A stretch of DNA of 64,000 nucleotides from Cliona cf. orientalis (taxonomy: Eukaryota; Porifera; Demospongiae; Clionaida; Clionaidae): NCBI GenBank assembly GCA_963930775.1, contig OZ005689.1, positions 11,315,079 to 11,379,078 on the forward strand. The letters run 5' to 3'. Position numbers and translations under genes: made by a program. Each line of letters starts with the position of its first letter. The stretch's first letter is position 1. Shown in pieces: positions 31,101 to 41,168 of the stretch. A model generated the notes under the pieces. It was not told where the DNA came from. It searched no databases and saw only the letters and a list, made by a program, of their open reading frames with translations.

Positions 31101-33705
31101 GATAGTTGCAGAATCTTTCTATGTGGATGATGGTCTTATTGGAGCTGACTCGGAGCAGGAAGCTATCGAGTTGCAAAAACAATTGCAGTCGCTGTTCTTG
31201 CGAGGAGGTTTCCTTCTGCGCAAATGGAACTCGAGTGAACCAAACGTTCTGAAACATCTCCCTCCTGACTTGAAAGATTGTCAATCGAATCAAATGTTGC
31301 CTCAATCTGGAGAATATTCAAGGACGCTGGGTGTTGAATGGAATGCCAACATGGATCACTTTCGGTTGACTATTGCTAAATCGACACCGCTCATTGATGA
31401 TAACCTCACTAAACGTGCTCTGGTGTCCGATATTGCTAAGATGTATGATGTGTTTGGATGGTTTTCCCCTTCCACTATCAAAGCCAAGATATTGCTGCAG
31501 CAAGTTTGGGAAAAGGGAATCGGTTGGGATGATCCTGTACCATCCTCGATCTACGACGTGTGGCTTCAGTGGCGCTCTGAGCTTCATCTTCTCTCTGAAA
31601 AGCATATTCCACGTTGCTATTTTGACAGAGAGTCCCATGTAATCACGACAGAACTACATGGTTTCTGTGATGCCTCGGAACTCGCTTATGCTGCCGTTGT
31701 ATATCTTCGCCTTACTACCACTATCGGTACTCAAGTTTCATTGGTGATCGCAAAGACGAAAGTCTCTCCCATCAAACGACTCACTATTCCCCGCCTTGAA
31801 TTGTGCGGAGCCTCTCTCTTGGCACAGCTTCTCCATCATGTCGGGAAGGTGCTCGACGTCCCTATCTCTCAAACGTATGCATGGACTGACAGTACCATTG
31901 TCCTTAATTGGCTTGATGGAAGTCCCAAGCGGTTTAAAACATATGTGGGAAATCGAATTTCCACAATTATGGAGTTTCTCCCTCCGGACAGATGGCATCA
32001 TGTGAGTGGGGTGGATAATCCTGCCGATTGTGCCTCGAGAGGCCTCTTTCCAGCCGAGCTCCTACAACACACTCTTTGGTGGAATGGACCAGCCTGGCTC
32101 CAGCAGTCACCTACCCACTGGCCGACCCAGTTGTCACTCCCACGGAATGATTCAGTTGAAGAAGAGAGAGAGATATCCTTGCACGTGGAGACCTCACAAG
32201 CCTCGATCATTCCTTTTGATCGCTATTCCAGCTTTACTAGACTGAAACGTGTCACGGCCTGGATATTCCGATTTGTGGAAAACTGTCGAAAGCAAAATGC
32301 TCAGATTCGACCTGATTCCTCTCTGTCGGTTGGAGAGCTCCACAAGGCTGAACGTTACTGGCTGCAACTCGTTCAACGCTCCCATTTTGAAGAAGAAATG
32401 CAAGCACTGAGAGAACGAAGTTCCTTAGAATCATCCAGCCCGCTCCTGTCTTTAAGCCCCTTAATTGATTCCTCTGGTTTGCTTCGGGTTGGTGGTAGGC
32501 AGCAGCTTTCAAGGTCCTCCTATGAATCACAACATCCGATCATCCTTCATGGCAAGCATCCCTTGACAAGATTGATCATTCGTACTGAGCATGTTCAGTT
32601 ATTACATGCTGGTCCTACACTGCTTGGTGCATCTCTTGCTTATCGGTATCACATTGTTGGAGGAAGGAGAATCGTTCGTTCAGTTACCAGGGCATGCATC
32701 ACTTGTCGTCGCAATTCAGCCAGACCTCAACCTCAAATGATGGGACAACTACCTATTGAACGGATCACACCTGGTCCTGTATTTGATAAAGTTGGTGTAG
32801 ATTATGCTGGTCCCGTTCTGATCAAGCGTGGACATGTGCGACGACCTACCATCATCAAAGCCTACGTTTGTGTCTTCGTTTCTCTCACTGTGAAGGCAGT
32901 GCACTTGGAACTCGTTTCTGATCTCACCTCCGAAGCATTCATTGCTTGTTTACGTAGGTTCATTGCTCGTCGAGGCAGACCTTCTCTTGTGTGGAGCGAT
33001 CATGGGACCAACTTTGTCGGAGCTGCTCGAGAAATCAAGGAGCTTTTCCAACTCTTAAGAGAACAGAAGACTCAGAATGCCATTGCTGACTTTCTTTCAG
33101 GCCAAAGTGTTGAGTGGAAGTTCATCCCACAACATGCACCTCATTTCGGTGGTCTATGGGAAGCTGCAGTCAAAAGCATGAAGACCCATTTGAGACGTGT
33201 GCTCGGCAGTGTTAGGCTCACTTATGAAGAGCTTTCTACAGTACTCGTGCAGGTTGAAGCTTGTCTTAACAGCCGCCCCCTTGTACCACTACCTGCTGAC
33301 GATGATGGAATCGGAGCTCTGACCCCAGGACATTTTCTTATTGGGCGACCCCTTGAAGCCCTTCCGGATTCATCCTTTGTATATGCAAATTCCCTCTCAT
33401 TACTTAAACGCTGGCAATTGTGCCAGTCCTTGACTCGACATTTCTGGAAACGATGGTCTGGTGAGTATGTTACCCACTTAGGGCGTGTTGCTAAATGGCG
33501 TTCCCCTACAAGAAACATTCGTGTTGGTGATATGGTGATCCTGCGTGAAGATTCTGCTCTGCCAACTAAATGGCCCTTGGGTCGAGTCACTGAGGTGTAT
33601 CCCGGCAAGGACAACCTAGTTCGTGTTGCTACAGTGAAGACTCACTCTGGTAACCGTACTCGTCCAGTTACAAAGCTTGCGTTACTGCTACCCTCCGAGG
33701 AATAG
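28186..33705 (+). CDS. BEL/Pao Gag-Pol polyprotein
   Basis: 1839 codons without interruption; the ATG at 28186 is the first in frame after the primer binding site. Domains in order: coiled Gag N-terminus and a DUF1759-type Gag region (about 1-420); Cys/His knuckles, CILC at about 438 and CMNCLKPGHFSKQC at about 472-485; a retropepsin-like protease with LLDSASSTSF (catalytic Asp about 564); reverse transcriptase with YVDD at about 979; RNase H (HGFCDASE, about 1158); integrase zinc-binding region (HAGP, CITC); the integrase core with D about 1539 (GVDYAGP), D about 1605 (WSDHGTN) and E about 1659 (GGLWEAAVK); and a C-terminal DUF5641-like domain. All catalytic motifs are present. No envelope-like ORF follows: the stop is 41 nt before the 3' LTR. 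Confidence 0.95.
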   Translation: MNATEAPSLATLRRRRGVVRASVTRLATRLRELESKVDAPTTPSLAQRMSTKLDTLDSDFKAHHLAVIDAIAEGDEEGLTKEQEILDAHDDEVVSLASRIEYLLQMCSSASESGTRSIAVSRLSQLKTRLCSTNSAIDSLSGDPKEAHLIHAYQEQLSDFKQELGHIRHEVTAQCTRDVSDELHTTITTLDKSIFDMSLKVNRWLYNPKCTPEAVSAPEVKGVRLPKLEVPTFDGDILHWQSFWEQFCVAIHGRCDISDTQKLVYLQHSLKDGSAKSAIEGLSRSGEHYAEAVKCLESRYNRPRLIHQTHVRKICEVPPLKDGNGKELRRLHDVLQQHLRALKSMDHEPSGSFITSMIELKLDQSTMFEWQKFSQKSTDVPHYDELLEFLNLRAQACETCTSDTKRTPRSDAHPNKKPQSNKPVASFAASTSDSVLGCILCKPEKHPLYACPRFKVLPRDKMVSMIRDNDLCMNCLKPGHFSKQCGSNNRCRKCQKPHHTLIHIDARGSSQHEQSTPVAVQPSVQPSISSNAATGLASNALLMTCQLLVHAPDGSNVKARGLLDSASSTSFISERLAQSICLPRSSRTVSISGIAGLSHQSPLHSVTTFSISAISSPTEKLQVTAVVVPRVTCDLPLKPVPFDSKWTHLSSLQLADPDFGHPGKIDVLLGVDVYAETLLHGRRSGPSGSPAAFETRFGWVLAGSTSNMRVSSHHGVASFHSQLVASGDELLRKFWELEESPKSSSDLSPEERTVVQHFKENHTRAENGSFIVPLPKNPRAKSIGESRSQAVRRFLSLERSLHAKNQFQEFSTVIEEYLDLGHAEVVPVADLQKPSREVFYLPMHAVRKEHSTTTKIRAVFDASAKSSTGISLNDTLLVGPTVHSSLLDVLLKFRIHRVALTTDVSKMYRAVNLAMSDRDLHRFVWRKSVTDTLVDYRMTRVTFGVSASSFAANMAVQQNALDLAIEYPLAAKIVAESFYVDDGLIGADSEQEAIELQKQLQSLFLRGGFLLRKWNSSEPNVLKHLPPDLKDCQSNQMLPQSGEYSRTLGVEWNANMDHFRLTIAKSTPLIDDNLTKRALVSDIAKMYDVFGWFSPSTIKAKILLQQVWEKGIGWDDPVPSSIYDVWLQWRSELHLLSEKHIPRCYFDRESHVITTELHGFCDASELAYAAVVYLRLTTTIGTQVSLVIAKTKVSPIKRLTIPRLELCGASLLAQLLHHVGKVLDVPISQTYAWTDSTIVLNWLDGSPKRFKTYVGNRISTIMEFLPPDRWHHVSGVDNPADCASRGLFPAELLQHTLWWNGPAWLQQSPTHWPTQLSLPRNDSVEEEREISLHVETSQASIIPFDRYSSFTRLKRVTAWIFRFVENCRKQNAQIRPDSSLSVGELHKAERYWLQLVQRSHFEEEMQALRERSSLESSSPLLSLSPLIDSSGLLRVGGRQQLSRSSYESQHPIILHGKHPLTRLIIRTEHVQLLHAGPTLLGASLAYRYHIVGGRRIVRSVTRACITCRRNSARPQPQMMGQLPIERITPGPVFDKVGVDYAGPVLIKRGHVRRPTIIKAYVCVFVSLTVKAVHLELVSDLTSEAFIACLRRFIARRGRPSLVWSDHGTNFVGAAREIKELFQLLREQKTQNAIADFLSGQSVEWKFIPQHAPHFGGLWEAAVKSMKTHLRRVLGSVRLTYEELSTVLVQVEACLNSRPLVPLPADDDGIGALTPGHFLIGRPLEALPDSSFVYANSLSLLKRWQLCQSLTRHFWKRWSGEYVTHLGRVAKWRSPTRNIRVGDMVILREDSALPTKWPLGRVTEVYPGKDNLVRVATVKTHSGNRTRPVTKLALLLPSEE

Positions 33706-33746
33706 TGCTTGTTGTACAAAGACCATTGGTCTTGGCCGGCGGTATA

Positions 33747-34088
33747 TGTTTGGACTCGTCTCTTGATTGTTTATTGTTATTCATTTGCATTGAATAGCTG
33801 GTCTCATGTTTTGTGTGTGTTCTAATTAATTCGTGTATGGCTGATTTGTCTGATTTTCCTGTTCACCTATCACAGCATTTTCTTTGTATGTGCCGCTAGG
33901 GCTCCTTTGCTGGCTATATAAGCATGTGCTGTTCATTTTGCTGTACACATTACCATGAGAAGTTGACTGCGAGTTTTCAAGCAAGTAATTGAACCATGCA
34001 TAGTGCATACGGCGCAGCCAGCATGTAGATGCATGCTTCTCAAGATTCAGGAAGTTACAGAGGTGCGTTCCTAGGAAAGAACTCATCA
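33747..34088 (+). repeat. BEL/Pao 3' LTR
   Basis: Identical to the 5' LTR. The preceding 40 nt are not strikingly purine-rich, so the polypurine tract is weak or short. Confidence 0.93.
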
Positions 34089-34150
34089 TGTGTCTTGCGC
34101 TATATATAGCATAGGCCCATTATACGCATGCACGCGAGAGTTATGAGGGC

Positions 34151-34745
34151 GAGGTCTGGAGATGTATAGATAGCTACGCTTGCTCTCAGTCTAGAATACT
34201 TCTAGCATCTATGGTTCGTCCAGCGAAGCTTGTGTCATTATCAAGCTCGCAATTTTCAGAGATGGATAATATTATACTCTACACAAGCTATAGTCAAGTC
34301 ACGTTCCCAAACTTGGGACAAGACTAGATAAGGAGTTTGTACATTAGTCAGCCCATAGATTGCTGCAACATCCCCTCATCCATCAAAATAGGAGGATTAA
34401 TGCATGTGCAATTACTCGTGCTAACCTAGGAAGTCAATGCAGTTTGCATGGCCTAATATTGTATTCTTGCCAAATTGTAAGACAAGTGCCATACAGTGCG
34501 CCGAGGGTTTTGGGCTCTAGAGAGCTCTAGTTTATACCTGTTTCAAAGCGAGCTACATTCAAACTGTGCAATTCATGTATCTAAATAATGCACACTTAAG
34601 TGTGTAATACACAATTTAATGCACACTTTACAATGCATCAGATTGGTTGAAAGTCATGTGACCAGAAATACTCATTATGCAGACACAGTACTGTAGGTCA
34701 GGTTTTGAATAGTTAGTTAATGATTGCGAATGGTGCTGTACAAGC
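34151..34745. other. No recognisable gene
   Basis: A short inverted pair AGGGCTTATAG/CCATAAGCCCT lies a little beyond (34860-34888). GGGCTCTAGAGAGCTCTAG at 34510-34530 resembles an R2 end. Confidence 0.4.
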
Positions 34746-34749
34746 CAGA

Positions 34750-35385
34750 TTGCGATTGTAACTAGAGCTCCGTAGAGCACTTACCCCGCGTGCACATTGC
34801 GCAATCTATAGATCTGCTTTTGCGTGTATGTATGAGTAGAAATGCTGTTTGGTTGTATCAAGGGCTTATAGACTCCATAAGCCCTTGGTTGTATATAGGC
34901 TCCGAGTGATATCAGCCAAAAAACCACTGACTCTCTCTCTCCACCAGATCTAGACTAGGTAGATATAGGTATCTTACACTCTGATTCGATGGGGCTTTGC
35001 ATTCCAGTCTGCGGTTAGCTAGCAGCCAAACATGTGCCACTAGCATTATTGGCGACCTTTACCAGCTCATAGTATTTGTTATGCACATGAGCAGAAAGCA
35101 CAAGGGCCTGAGCTGCATGCATAATGCATTGAGTGGGCACTGCATGTCGATAGGCGTGGTTATGAAGGCTAACAAAAAGGCACTATTTGTGACGCTCGTG
35201 GACTATGTCCCTCGATTCGAAGCACGCTGAAGCCCGTTTTTCGCCAATTGCGACTGATTCATTGTACTTACTAGTCGCTCAGGTGCCTAGACTTCTGATA
35301 TGGCGATTTTTGTGCTCACAACAACGACAACGACGACAACGACATGACCGATTACTTTACCCCTTGCGCATGCGCGCGGGGTAAT
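34750..35385. mobile_element. Dispersed repeat R2, copy 2 (TTACCCCGCG termini)
   Basis: Left CTTACCCCGCGTGCACATTG and right CTTGCGCATGCGCGCGGGGTAA form short imperfect TIRs. The interior AGTCGCTCAGGTGCCTAGAC and GTGCTCACAACAACGACAAC blocks match 15335-15785 inverted. A non-autonomous element is likely. Confidence 0.6.
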
Positions 35386-35389
35386 GATG

Positions 35390-36050
35390 GTGAATTGCCA
35401 AATGAGAAAGCCACACCCTCAATCTTAGGTGCAGAGGTGTGGCTTATGAGACTGCATGCATGTGGGGTGGGCTAGCTACTAATAGAATACCATACTACTC
35501 AAGCGACAATTGTGCATGGATGGGTATCGGCAAGTTGATGGCTTGAGGAATCGAAGAAAACTCATTCTCAATGGTTGATAGCTGTAGGTACATGCATGCG
35601 AGTAGTTCGAACACGCGTGAGATCGAGAATGCGTGCATGTTTGCGATCGTGAGCACACGCTCAAGTAAAGGGTGTGATCATGAATTCATTGAGTGTTCTT
35701 TTTCCTGCGATTCTTTTGCTTGCGTTTTGTACAAAAACTCGCAATTCACAATCAAAATAATCTCGTATTCAAAACCCGACCTACAGTACTGCACCAGACC
35801 CTCATTCTCCCTTTTTGTGCAGTAGGAAGTGTTGGCATGTGAGGCTACTCCAACCATAGCTGACTAACCCTTGAACTAAAGGCACTTTGCTAATGAATAA
35901 AATGTTTGGCCCTAAAGGCGAGCATGCACGGTTTAGAGGAGTTAAATTGTACACCTGGAAATCATGGTGGCAAATTTTTGGTGTGTTATATATAATTGCA
36001 TACAATTATCACAATTGGGTTAGAATCACCATAATATTATTGTGTTTATG
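35390..36050. other. No recognisable feature
   Basis: Mixed sequence; small open frames on both strands without motifs. Confidence 0.4.
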
Positions 36051-36055
36051 TATTA

Positions 36056-36436
36056 CCGTATTCGATCTATCAGACGCCGCGGCTACTATTTATTTCATCG
36101 CACGAATTTGTGCGGCATTTATTCGAGAGCGGCAACTATTCAAGAGCAGCATTTATTACCAGTAGCTGCCAGAGAGGCAATCCTTAGAGAAATGATCGAT
36201 TGACACCACTGATCTACATGTAGGAGATTCTGGCCCCTTTGCTGATGTAGAGGAATATTAGAACTTGTTCTAGACTGTTGATCGTGTACCTACCATTGAG
36301 AACGAGTCGCGAGGCATGTCCACTTCTCGAATAGTAGGCGTGGTGCGGCTACTATTCGAGAGCAGTGACTATTTCGTTCAGCACTTATGGAGGTGCGACG
36401 ACTAATCGAGAGCGGCGTCTGATTGAGTGAATACAG
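36056..36436. mobile_element. 381-bp MITE, CCGTATTCGATC termini, TA duplication
   Basis: Left CCGTATTCGATC...CAGACGCCGC is mirrored by GCGGCGTCTGATTGAGTGAA then TACAG at the right. TA flanks both ends. The interior repeats CGGCTACTATTCGAGAGC and related blocks several times. Confidence 0.7.
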
Positions 36437-36529
36437 TATTATATAACGTACTTTGACAGACAAGTTAACTGCCAGATTTAATTATCCACCAAGTTTTTCA
36501 ATTAGATATACAGTCAGAAGCTTGCTCAC

Positions 36530-36829
36530 CTTGTACTAAGAGTTTTACTGGAGTTGTGTCACTTGAATTGCCACCTATAGAGCCTGCTGTACAGACAATT
36601 TCAGTCTCATTGAATTTGGACTGAGCAATTATGCTCAGACGGTTTATTACATTATTATTATCATCCATGGTCGTGTCAGTTGTAATATCAGGATCTGGAT
36701 GGGGTATATTGAAAGTCACTTGTGTTTCGTTCACCCTCCAGCTAATAAAATCAGCATCTAGATTCTGACATCTGAACACAGCCATCTGCCCAATTCCAAT
36801 GACTTGTGAAGATGGAGATATGGTGAAAG
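36530..36829 (-). CDS. Receptor Ig-like domain exon
   Basis: Minus-strand exon of 300 nt, acceptor GCATAG, donor GTGAGC, phase 1 to phase 1. It encodes about 100 residues with an Ig-fold pattern: VFRCQ (first Cys), SWRVN (core Trp after the first Cys), then a strand with LSIIAQSKFNETEIVC ending in the second Cys, and TPVKLLVQG as the G strand. Sequons NET and NSS are present. Phase-1 boundaries are typical of shuffled extracellular modules. It follows a signal peptide exon, so it is the N-terminal ectodomain domain. It probably belongs with the minus-strand exons at 13.4-6.3 kb. Confidence 0.72.
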
Positions 36830-36883
36830 CTATGCATATGTAATTGTTTAAAGCATACCTATCACGATAGTAATACAACATAC

Positions 36884-36935
36884 CTGCAAATGCTTGACGT
36901 GATATAGTGACAATTAGTAGTAAAACATACATCAT
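36884..36935 (-). CDS. Receptor signal-peptide exon
   Basis: Minus strand. ATG at 36935 (a second Met follows at once) opens 52 nt encoding MMYVLLLIVTISRQAFA, a hydrophobic signal peptide with small residues at the cleavage region, then a GTATGT donor in phase 1. Splicing to 36829 joins G with CT to give Ala and runs on into the Ig strand FTISPSS. The intron is only 54 bp. An earlier in-frame Met exists (37004), but the short form gives the better signal peptide. Confidence 0.65.
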
Positions 36936-37399
36936 ACTTAGCAGCCTACATATAGCTTGTCGTTTTCTGTGTAAAATAAAATAAACAACCCGGCATGTAA
37001 TCAATCATTATTGATTTTGAGGGGTTGGGTAACCTCTCTGGCAAAACCCTTGGATTATACAACAGATATTTGATTAATCCACAGTGTGTATTATAACAAG
37101 TATAAAAAAATTGAATAAATTGAAGGAAAAAGTAGGGATGGCAGGGTCAAAAAGTACACAAACAAGAATTGTAGGGATAATCACATCCACTATACATCCA
37201 AATGTACCCCTGCTTACCCCCCCCCCCCCCCATGAAGCCCTGCATTGTCAAGGCTCCTACTTTGCCTTGCTCTGCCTTGCGAATGTTCGTTGCTTTAGTG
37301 GCATGTCAATGGTGTAAGTTTTCACCAAGGAGCTTATTTAGACAAAAAAAAGAAATATTTATCTGGGTCTGCTGCTAATCTGGCATACACATTATAATA

Positions 37400-37530
37400 C
37401 TGTAGTTAATCAAATATAACATATGATCCAATTTAACGTTCAAAATTATGCATGGAGTGATTGACAACCCTTACCAGAAAAGCGCGCGTTTTTCAAAATT
37501 ATTTTTTCCATACGTTCTATTAGATGAACA
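37400..37530. repeat. Dispersed repeat R3, copy 2
   Basis: Same blocks and orientation as 24660-24840 (GATCCAATTTAACG, TTACCAGAAAAGCGCGCG, TTCTATTAGATG). Confidence 0.5.
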
Positions 37531-38325
37531 CTTGACCATATCCCAATAGCTGCATAGTATAATGGTGCATGTGCTAAAAAGTTGTCAATAGAATGCGTAC
37601 ACATCGATGCTGGCACCAGAAATCATGAAGATCATTTAAGACTGACTCTCAACCTCAATAGCGACAGGTATTGATGCTTCAATCACAGAGACAAAGTTGA
37701 CAGTGCACTATACCTTCCAAACTTCAGGTTAGTTGTGCTGCAGTCTCACAATTATGCATGCTATATTATATTATTATAGTGCAAGGCTAGTTTTATTTAT
37801 CCACAGCATTACGTAACCAAGAAACGAGTGAAGTTTAACCAGTGGTACTTCTCAGAGAAAGTAGTGCTCAGCTTGTTCTGAGCAAAGCGAGGTTCCCACT
37901 CGGGTCCTGGTTGCACTTGCATGGTTTCCCAAATTTCTAAACTGAATCTTGCTCTCGGCCACCAGAGCATCACAGGCCAGCCTTTGCAATTTATCAATTA
38001 TTGATCAGATTGCTAACCTGCTACTGTGTGCTACAAAGCCGTGCAATGCTTCGTCTTGCCTAAGTGTATGTACCCCATTTGAAAATTGTGCGCCTCCCTT
38101 GAAGCTCGCACTCCACTGTCACAGTTGTGGCCCCAATTTCATTACTACTCACAGATTGGCTGACAATCGGCCCACTCTTTTAACATCAAACTGACAACCT
38201 AGCTAAAATTGTACTTACTGTGTGGGCGTAATGTTGCGTCAGTGGACTTATTCGCACATATCCTGTATTCCCTTTGTCAGCTCCTTCACAAACATAGGAG
38301 ATGTCTAAAGCCGGTACCTATCCAA
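37531..38325. other. No recognisable feature
   Basis: An open frame at 37949-38194 carries several Cys codons but no pattern I can assign. Confidence 0.4.
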
Positions 38326-38327
38326 TA

Positions 38328-38825
38328 CAGTGTAGTCCACTTAATTCGAATTTACAAATCCACAGAAATAATTTGAATTAAAGGAAAATTTGAATTACAG
38401 CAACATCCACTTAATTCGAATTTAGCTCATATGAATGATAATTTTGAATTAAAGAGATAATAGCTACCATACATAATAATAATCTTTACATATTCAGATG
38501 CAACAACCTTTTTCTTCTTCTCTAGAGGCAGACTGTCCACTCTATCTACTATTTCTAGCTTTCTTTTAACAGTTTAGAACCTAATACTGCTAGATATAGC
38601 TACTTCTGGCTAGTGCAGCTGCACTCAGCTGCAGCCATGTGATGCCCACGTGATCAATTTTCCGTATACTATATGTGCATGTCCGTATACTAGACCTTGT
38701 GCGTGTTCTAATTAAGCGAAAGTGCCATTTTTAATTTATGTATTAGCTCTATGTGGGGAATTGGAAAGACTTCGAATTAGAAGAAAATTCGTGGTAAGCG
38801 GATTCGAATTAGGTGGACTACACTG
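38328..38825. mobile_element. 498-bp pogo/Tigger-like MITE, CAGTGTAGTCC termini
   Basis: CAGTGTAGTCCACTTAATTC at the left and its inverse at the right (AATTAGGTGGACTACACTG), with TA on both flanks (38326-38327, 38826-38827). A second TCCACTTAATTCGAATT lies at 38407. Termini of this form with TA duplications are typical of pogo/Tigger relatives. There is no ORF, so it is non-autonomous. Confidence 0.8.
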
Positions 38826-38929
38826 TACTAAACTTTCAGACAACTTAGCGCCTCGCCAGAGACGGTCAAATAGATCTACAGAACGCAAGGATTTCAACTC
38901 GTATTGAGGCAACCTTGCCCTACTCTAGC

Positions 38930-38968
38930 TAGAGCCTCGTGCTTTGGCACGTGCCAAGCACGAGGCTA
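38930..38968. repeat. Short perfect palindrome, TAGCCTCGTGC type
   Basis: GAGCCTCGTGCTTTGGCACG is followed directly by the inverse, one base off. It is probably a collapsed pair of termini of the TAGYCTCGT family. Confidence 0.5.
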
Positions 38969-39150
38969 GCCCCACCCAGCGCTCGTTGTGGGTAAGGGAT
39001 GTGGTGCAATGTTAAACCCAGTATCGATATATATTCTCCAAATCCTTAACCAATAATTATTAGCTTGTGCGCTGAGCGAGGAAATTCCTGCACTCATGTG
39101 TGTCCCTAGTAATGTATTCGCTGGATACATGCACGCGTAAGATTCTCGAT

Positions 39151-39545
39151 CTACATATTTACTGATTTTCAATAAAAAGTATTACACCGTGCTACTGTAT
39201 GCCGCCCATTGTATTGAATACTATTGGGGCACGCGGCTTGAGCCAGTTGACCTGGATGTGACCTTCACCTGCCATGTGCTAGACTGAACAGGGAAATCCC
39301 CGCTGAGTATGAGCTTGCCGAACAGAGAGAATCGCCATATATCAATAGTCCATGATCTCTTCTACGCTAGATTCGAATTCTGGGTCCCAACAGCCTTTTA
39401 TTCTAGCTAAACATTTTGAAACAGTCCTCACAGCAAGTACATCATACATGTAGGTTTCATCATACGTTTCATCATAGATTTCATCATGTATAATTTTCAT
39501 CATAATTTCATCATAGATTGGCCAAATTTTTTTTATTGATTGGGA
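39151..39545. repeat. Diverged fourth copy of the 164-1433 TIR unit
   Basis: It shares TTGGGGCACGCGGCTTGAGC, CTTCACCTGCCATGTGCT, GATTCGAATTCTGGGTCCCA and the TTTCATCATA run with the array at the window start, and ends GATTGGGACTC. ACATATTTACTGATTTTCAA at its start also begins the window, so the flank was copied with it. Confidence 0.75.
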
Positions 39546-41168
39546 CTCACAACCACCGTTATACATGGGCCTAAATATCATTAAAAGGTACTTAAGTTGC
39601 AACCACTGAGTTACATTCTGTATAGCTGTAGCTGCAGCTAGTTACTGATAGGACAGTGCAGACACAACATTCATGGCTTCAAGGTTTTAGTGGTTGTGTG
39701 TTAATGATATTCTGTGACGTCAAATCTGGAAAGAGATGATTATACTAGTACTATGTGTGTTGCACACTCCTTGTAATGTACTCCTGGTACCGTATTACAT
39801 GTACGTAATTGCGTGTACTCAGCTGTTGTGGTTACTCTAGATCTACATGTGTATGCTTAGATTATGATAACAATAACATGATGTTGCAAAAACATGGTTC
39901 TCAAGTTTGCTAACCAAATGTTCCCAAATACGCTCATATCCATATTTCTCCCAAGAATAGAACACACTCGAGGTTTCATAAGCATCAATTTCTGATCACG
40001 CCATCCATGAATTCAGTTGTGATTGTAAATACCAAGGGATGGTCATTACTTATACCTACTGTACTGACACCCGCGACCAGTAAGTTGCGCTCACCTATGT
40101 ATACTATAAAAAGTGGACATCAACCTCAGTAAACTATAAATTTATTGATCAAGAAATCACAAGCATCAGTCAAGCCAACTTTAAAAAAAAAATCGAGCAA
40201 TCAAAAGTCTTCCAGCCGGAATCAGGCGATCAAGACCCAAAAAAGCCCCGATCAAATTTTGGTCCCGGTAGCCAGGTTTCAGTACAGTAAATATAGTAGT
40301 GACCACACCTTGAAAGACGTAGTAGGGACTAAGCATTTTGATGATGAAACTTTTATTCTCTATCGACAAAACAATTCATATATACCTCCTCAAGCATTAG
40401 AAAATTCGAATTCATATTAGATGTGGTAGTAGAGTTTAAGCGGCCAGTACGGAGGTTCACTGCGCATGCACGGATCAACTATATACGTCATAGGCGGTGG
40501 AAGTAACTTTTGTTTGGGGGGGGGGGCTAATACTAATGATTGCGCGCAAAGCACGCGATAAATTTAGGGCCACACCCACTTAATTGAAGTTCAAAGGTCA
40601 TACAGAGCTATCGGTTATCAGAAACAAAGAAAACATGCACTAAGATCAATTTTTTAACTTATTCTAGGCAGCTTTTGTATATAGGTATATTGAAGTATTC
40701 AATATTTTTTCTATAAGAGAATCATCAAAAACCTATAATTTATGGGGCTCAAATATTGGGGGGGGGGGCGGGAGGGGCTTCAGCCCCAAAGCCCTATGAG
40801 TTCCGCCGCCTTATGCACTTAGTCACAATTTGCACTTTGACCAGAAATTTTTTTGCACCTCTCAAGTTCGGATAATTGAGGGTTTTAAATTAGAAAATCC
40901 GTACCATAATACATTATTCACCTACTAACTATACTTTCATAAGGCGGAGCCTCACATTCCGCAGTGTTCAGTTTGTTTCAACGTGGAGTGTGAGGATACA
41001 GGTATAATTTTAGCCACAACTTTTTGCCCCGTGACAACTTGATTATTGTCAATAGAACATGGCCTAGCCGTATGTTTATCTACAGTTCTGTTGATCATAG
41101 ATTCCAAGGTATATATACATATATACACCGAGTACTGTTGATATATTAGGCCAAACAAACTTAATTAC
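39546..41168. other. No supportable gene; degenerate repeat fragments
   Basis: GATTGCGCGCAAAGCACGCG and the following CCACACCC at about 40.54 kb resemble the 48.4-kb CAGGGGCGTAGCC element. A G run lies at 40757-40770. The open frame 40145-40420 is Lys/Ser-rich without motifs. Confidence 0.4.

Larger units (their letters stand above)
27729..34088 (+). mobile_element. Complete BEL/Pao LTR retrotransposon (6360 bp)
   Basis: Two 342-bp LTRs (27729-28070 and 33747-34088) start TG, end CA and look identical base for base. The 5-bp sequence TGTGT flanks the element on both sides (27724-27728, 34089-34093). A primer binding site at 28077 and one uninterrupted Gag-Pol ORF lie between the LTRs. Identical LTRs imply very recent insertion, since they are copied from one template. 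This looks like a potentially active copy. Confidence 0.95.
27462..34150. mobile_element. MITE with TAACCC...CGCATGCG termini, copy 2, split by BEL/Pao
   Basis: The left piece is 27462-27728, starting ATTAACCCGTGGAGCATGCG. The right piece is about 34094-34150, ending CGCATGCACGCGAGAGTTAT. Joined across the retrotransposon, it matches the inverse of 10199-10536, including the CTAACTGCTACATACCTCGT block. It records an older insertion that BEL later used as target. Confidence 0.6.

Noticed and set aside
40145-40420. 91-codon Lys/Ser-rich frame
   Set aside because: Low-complexity A-rich sequence, no splice signals or motif.
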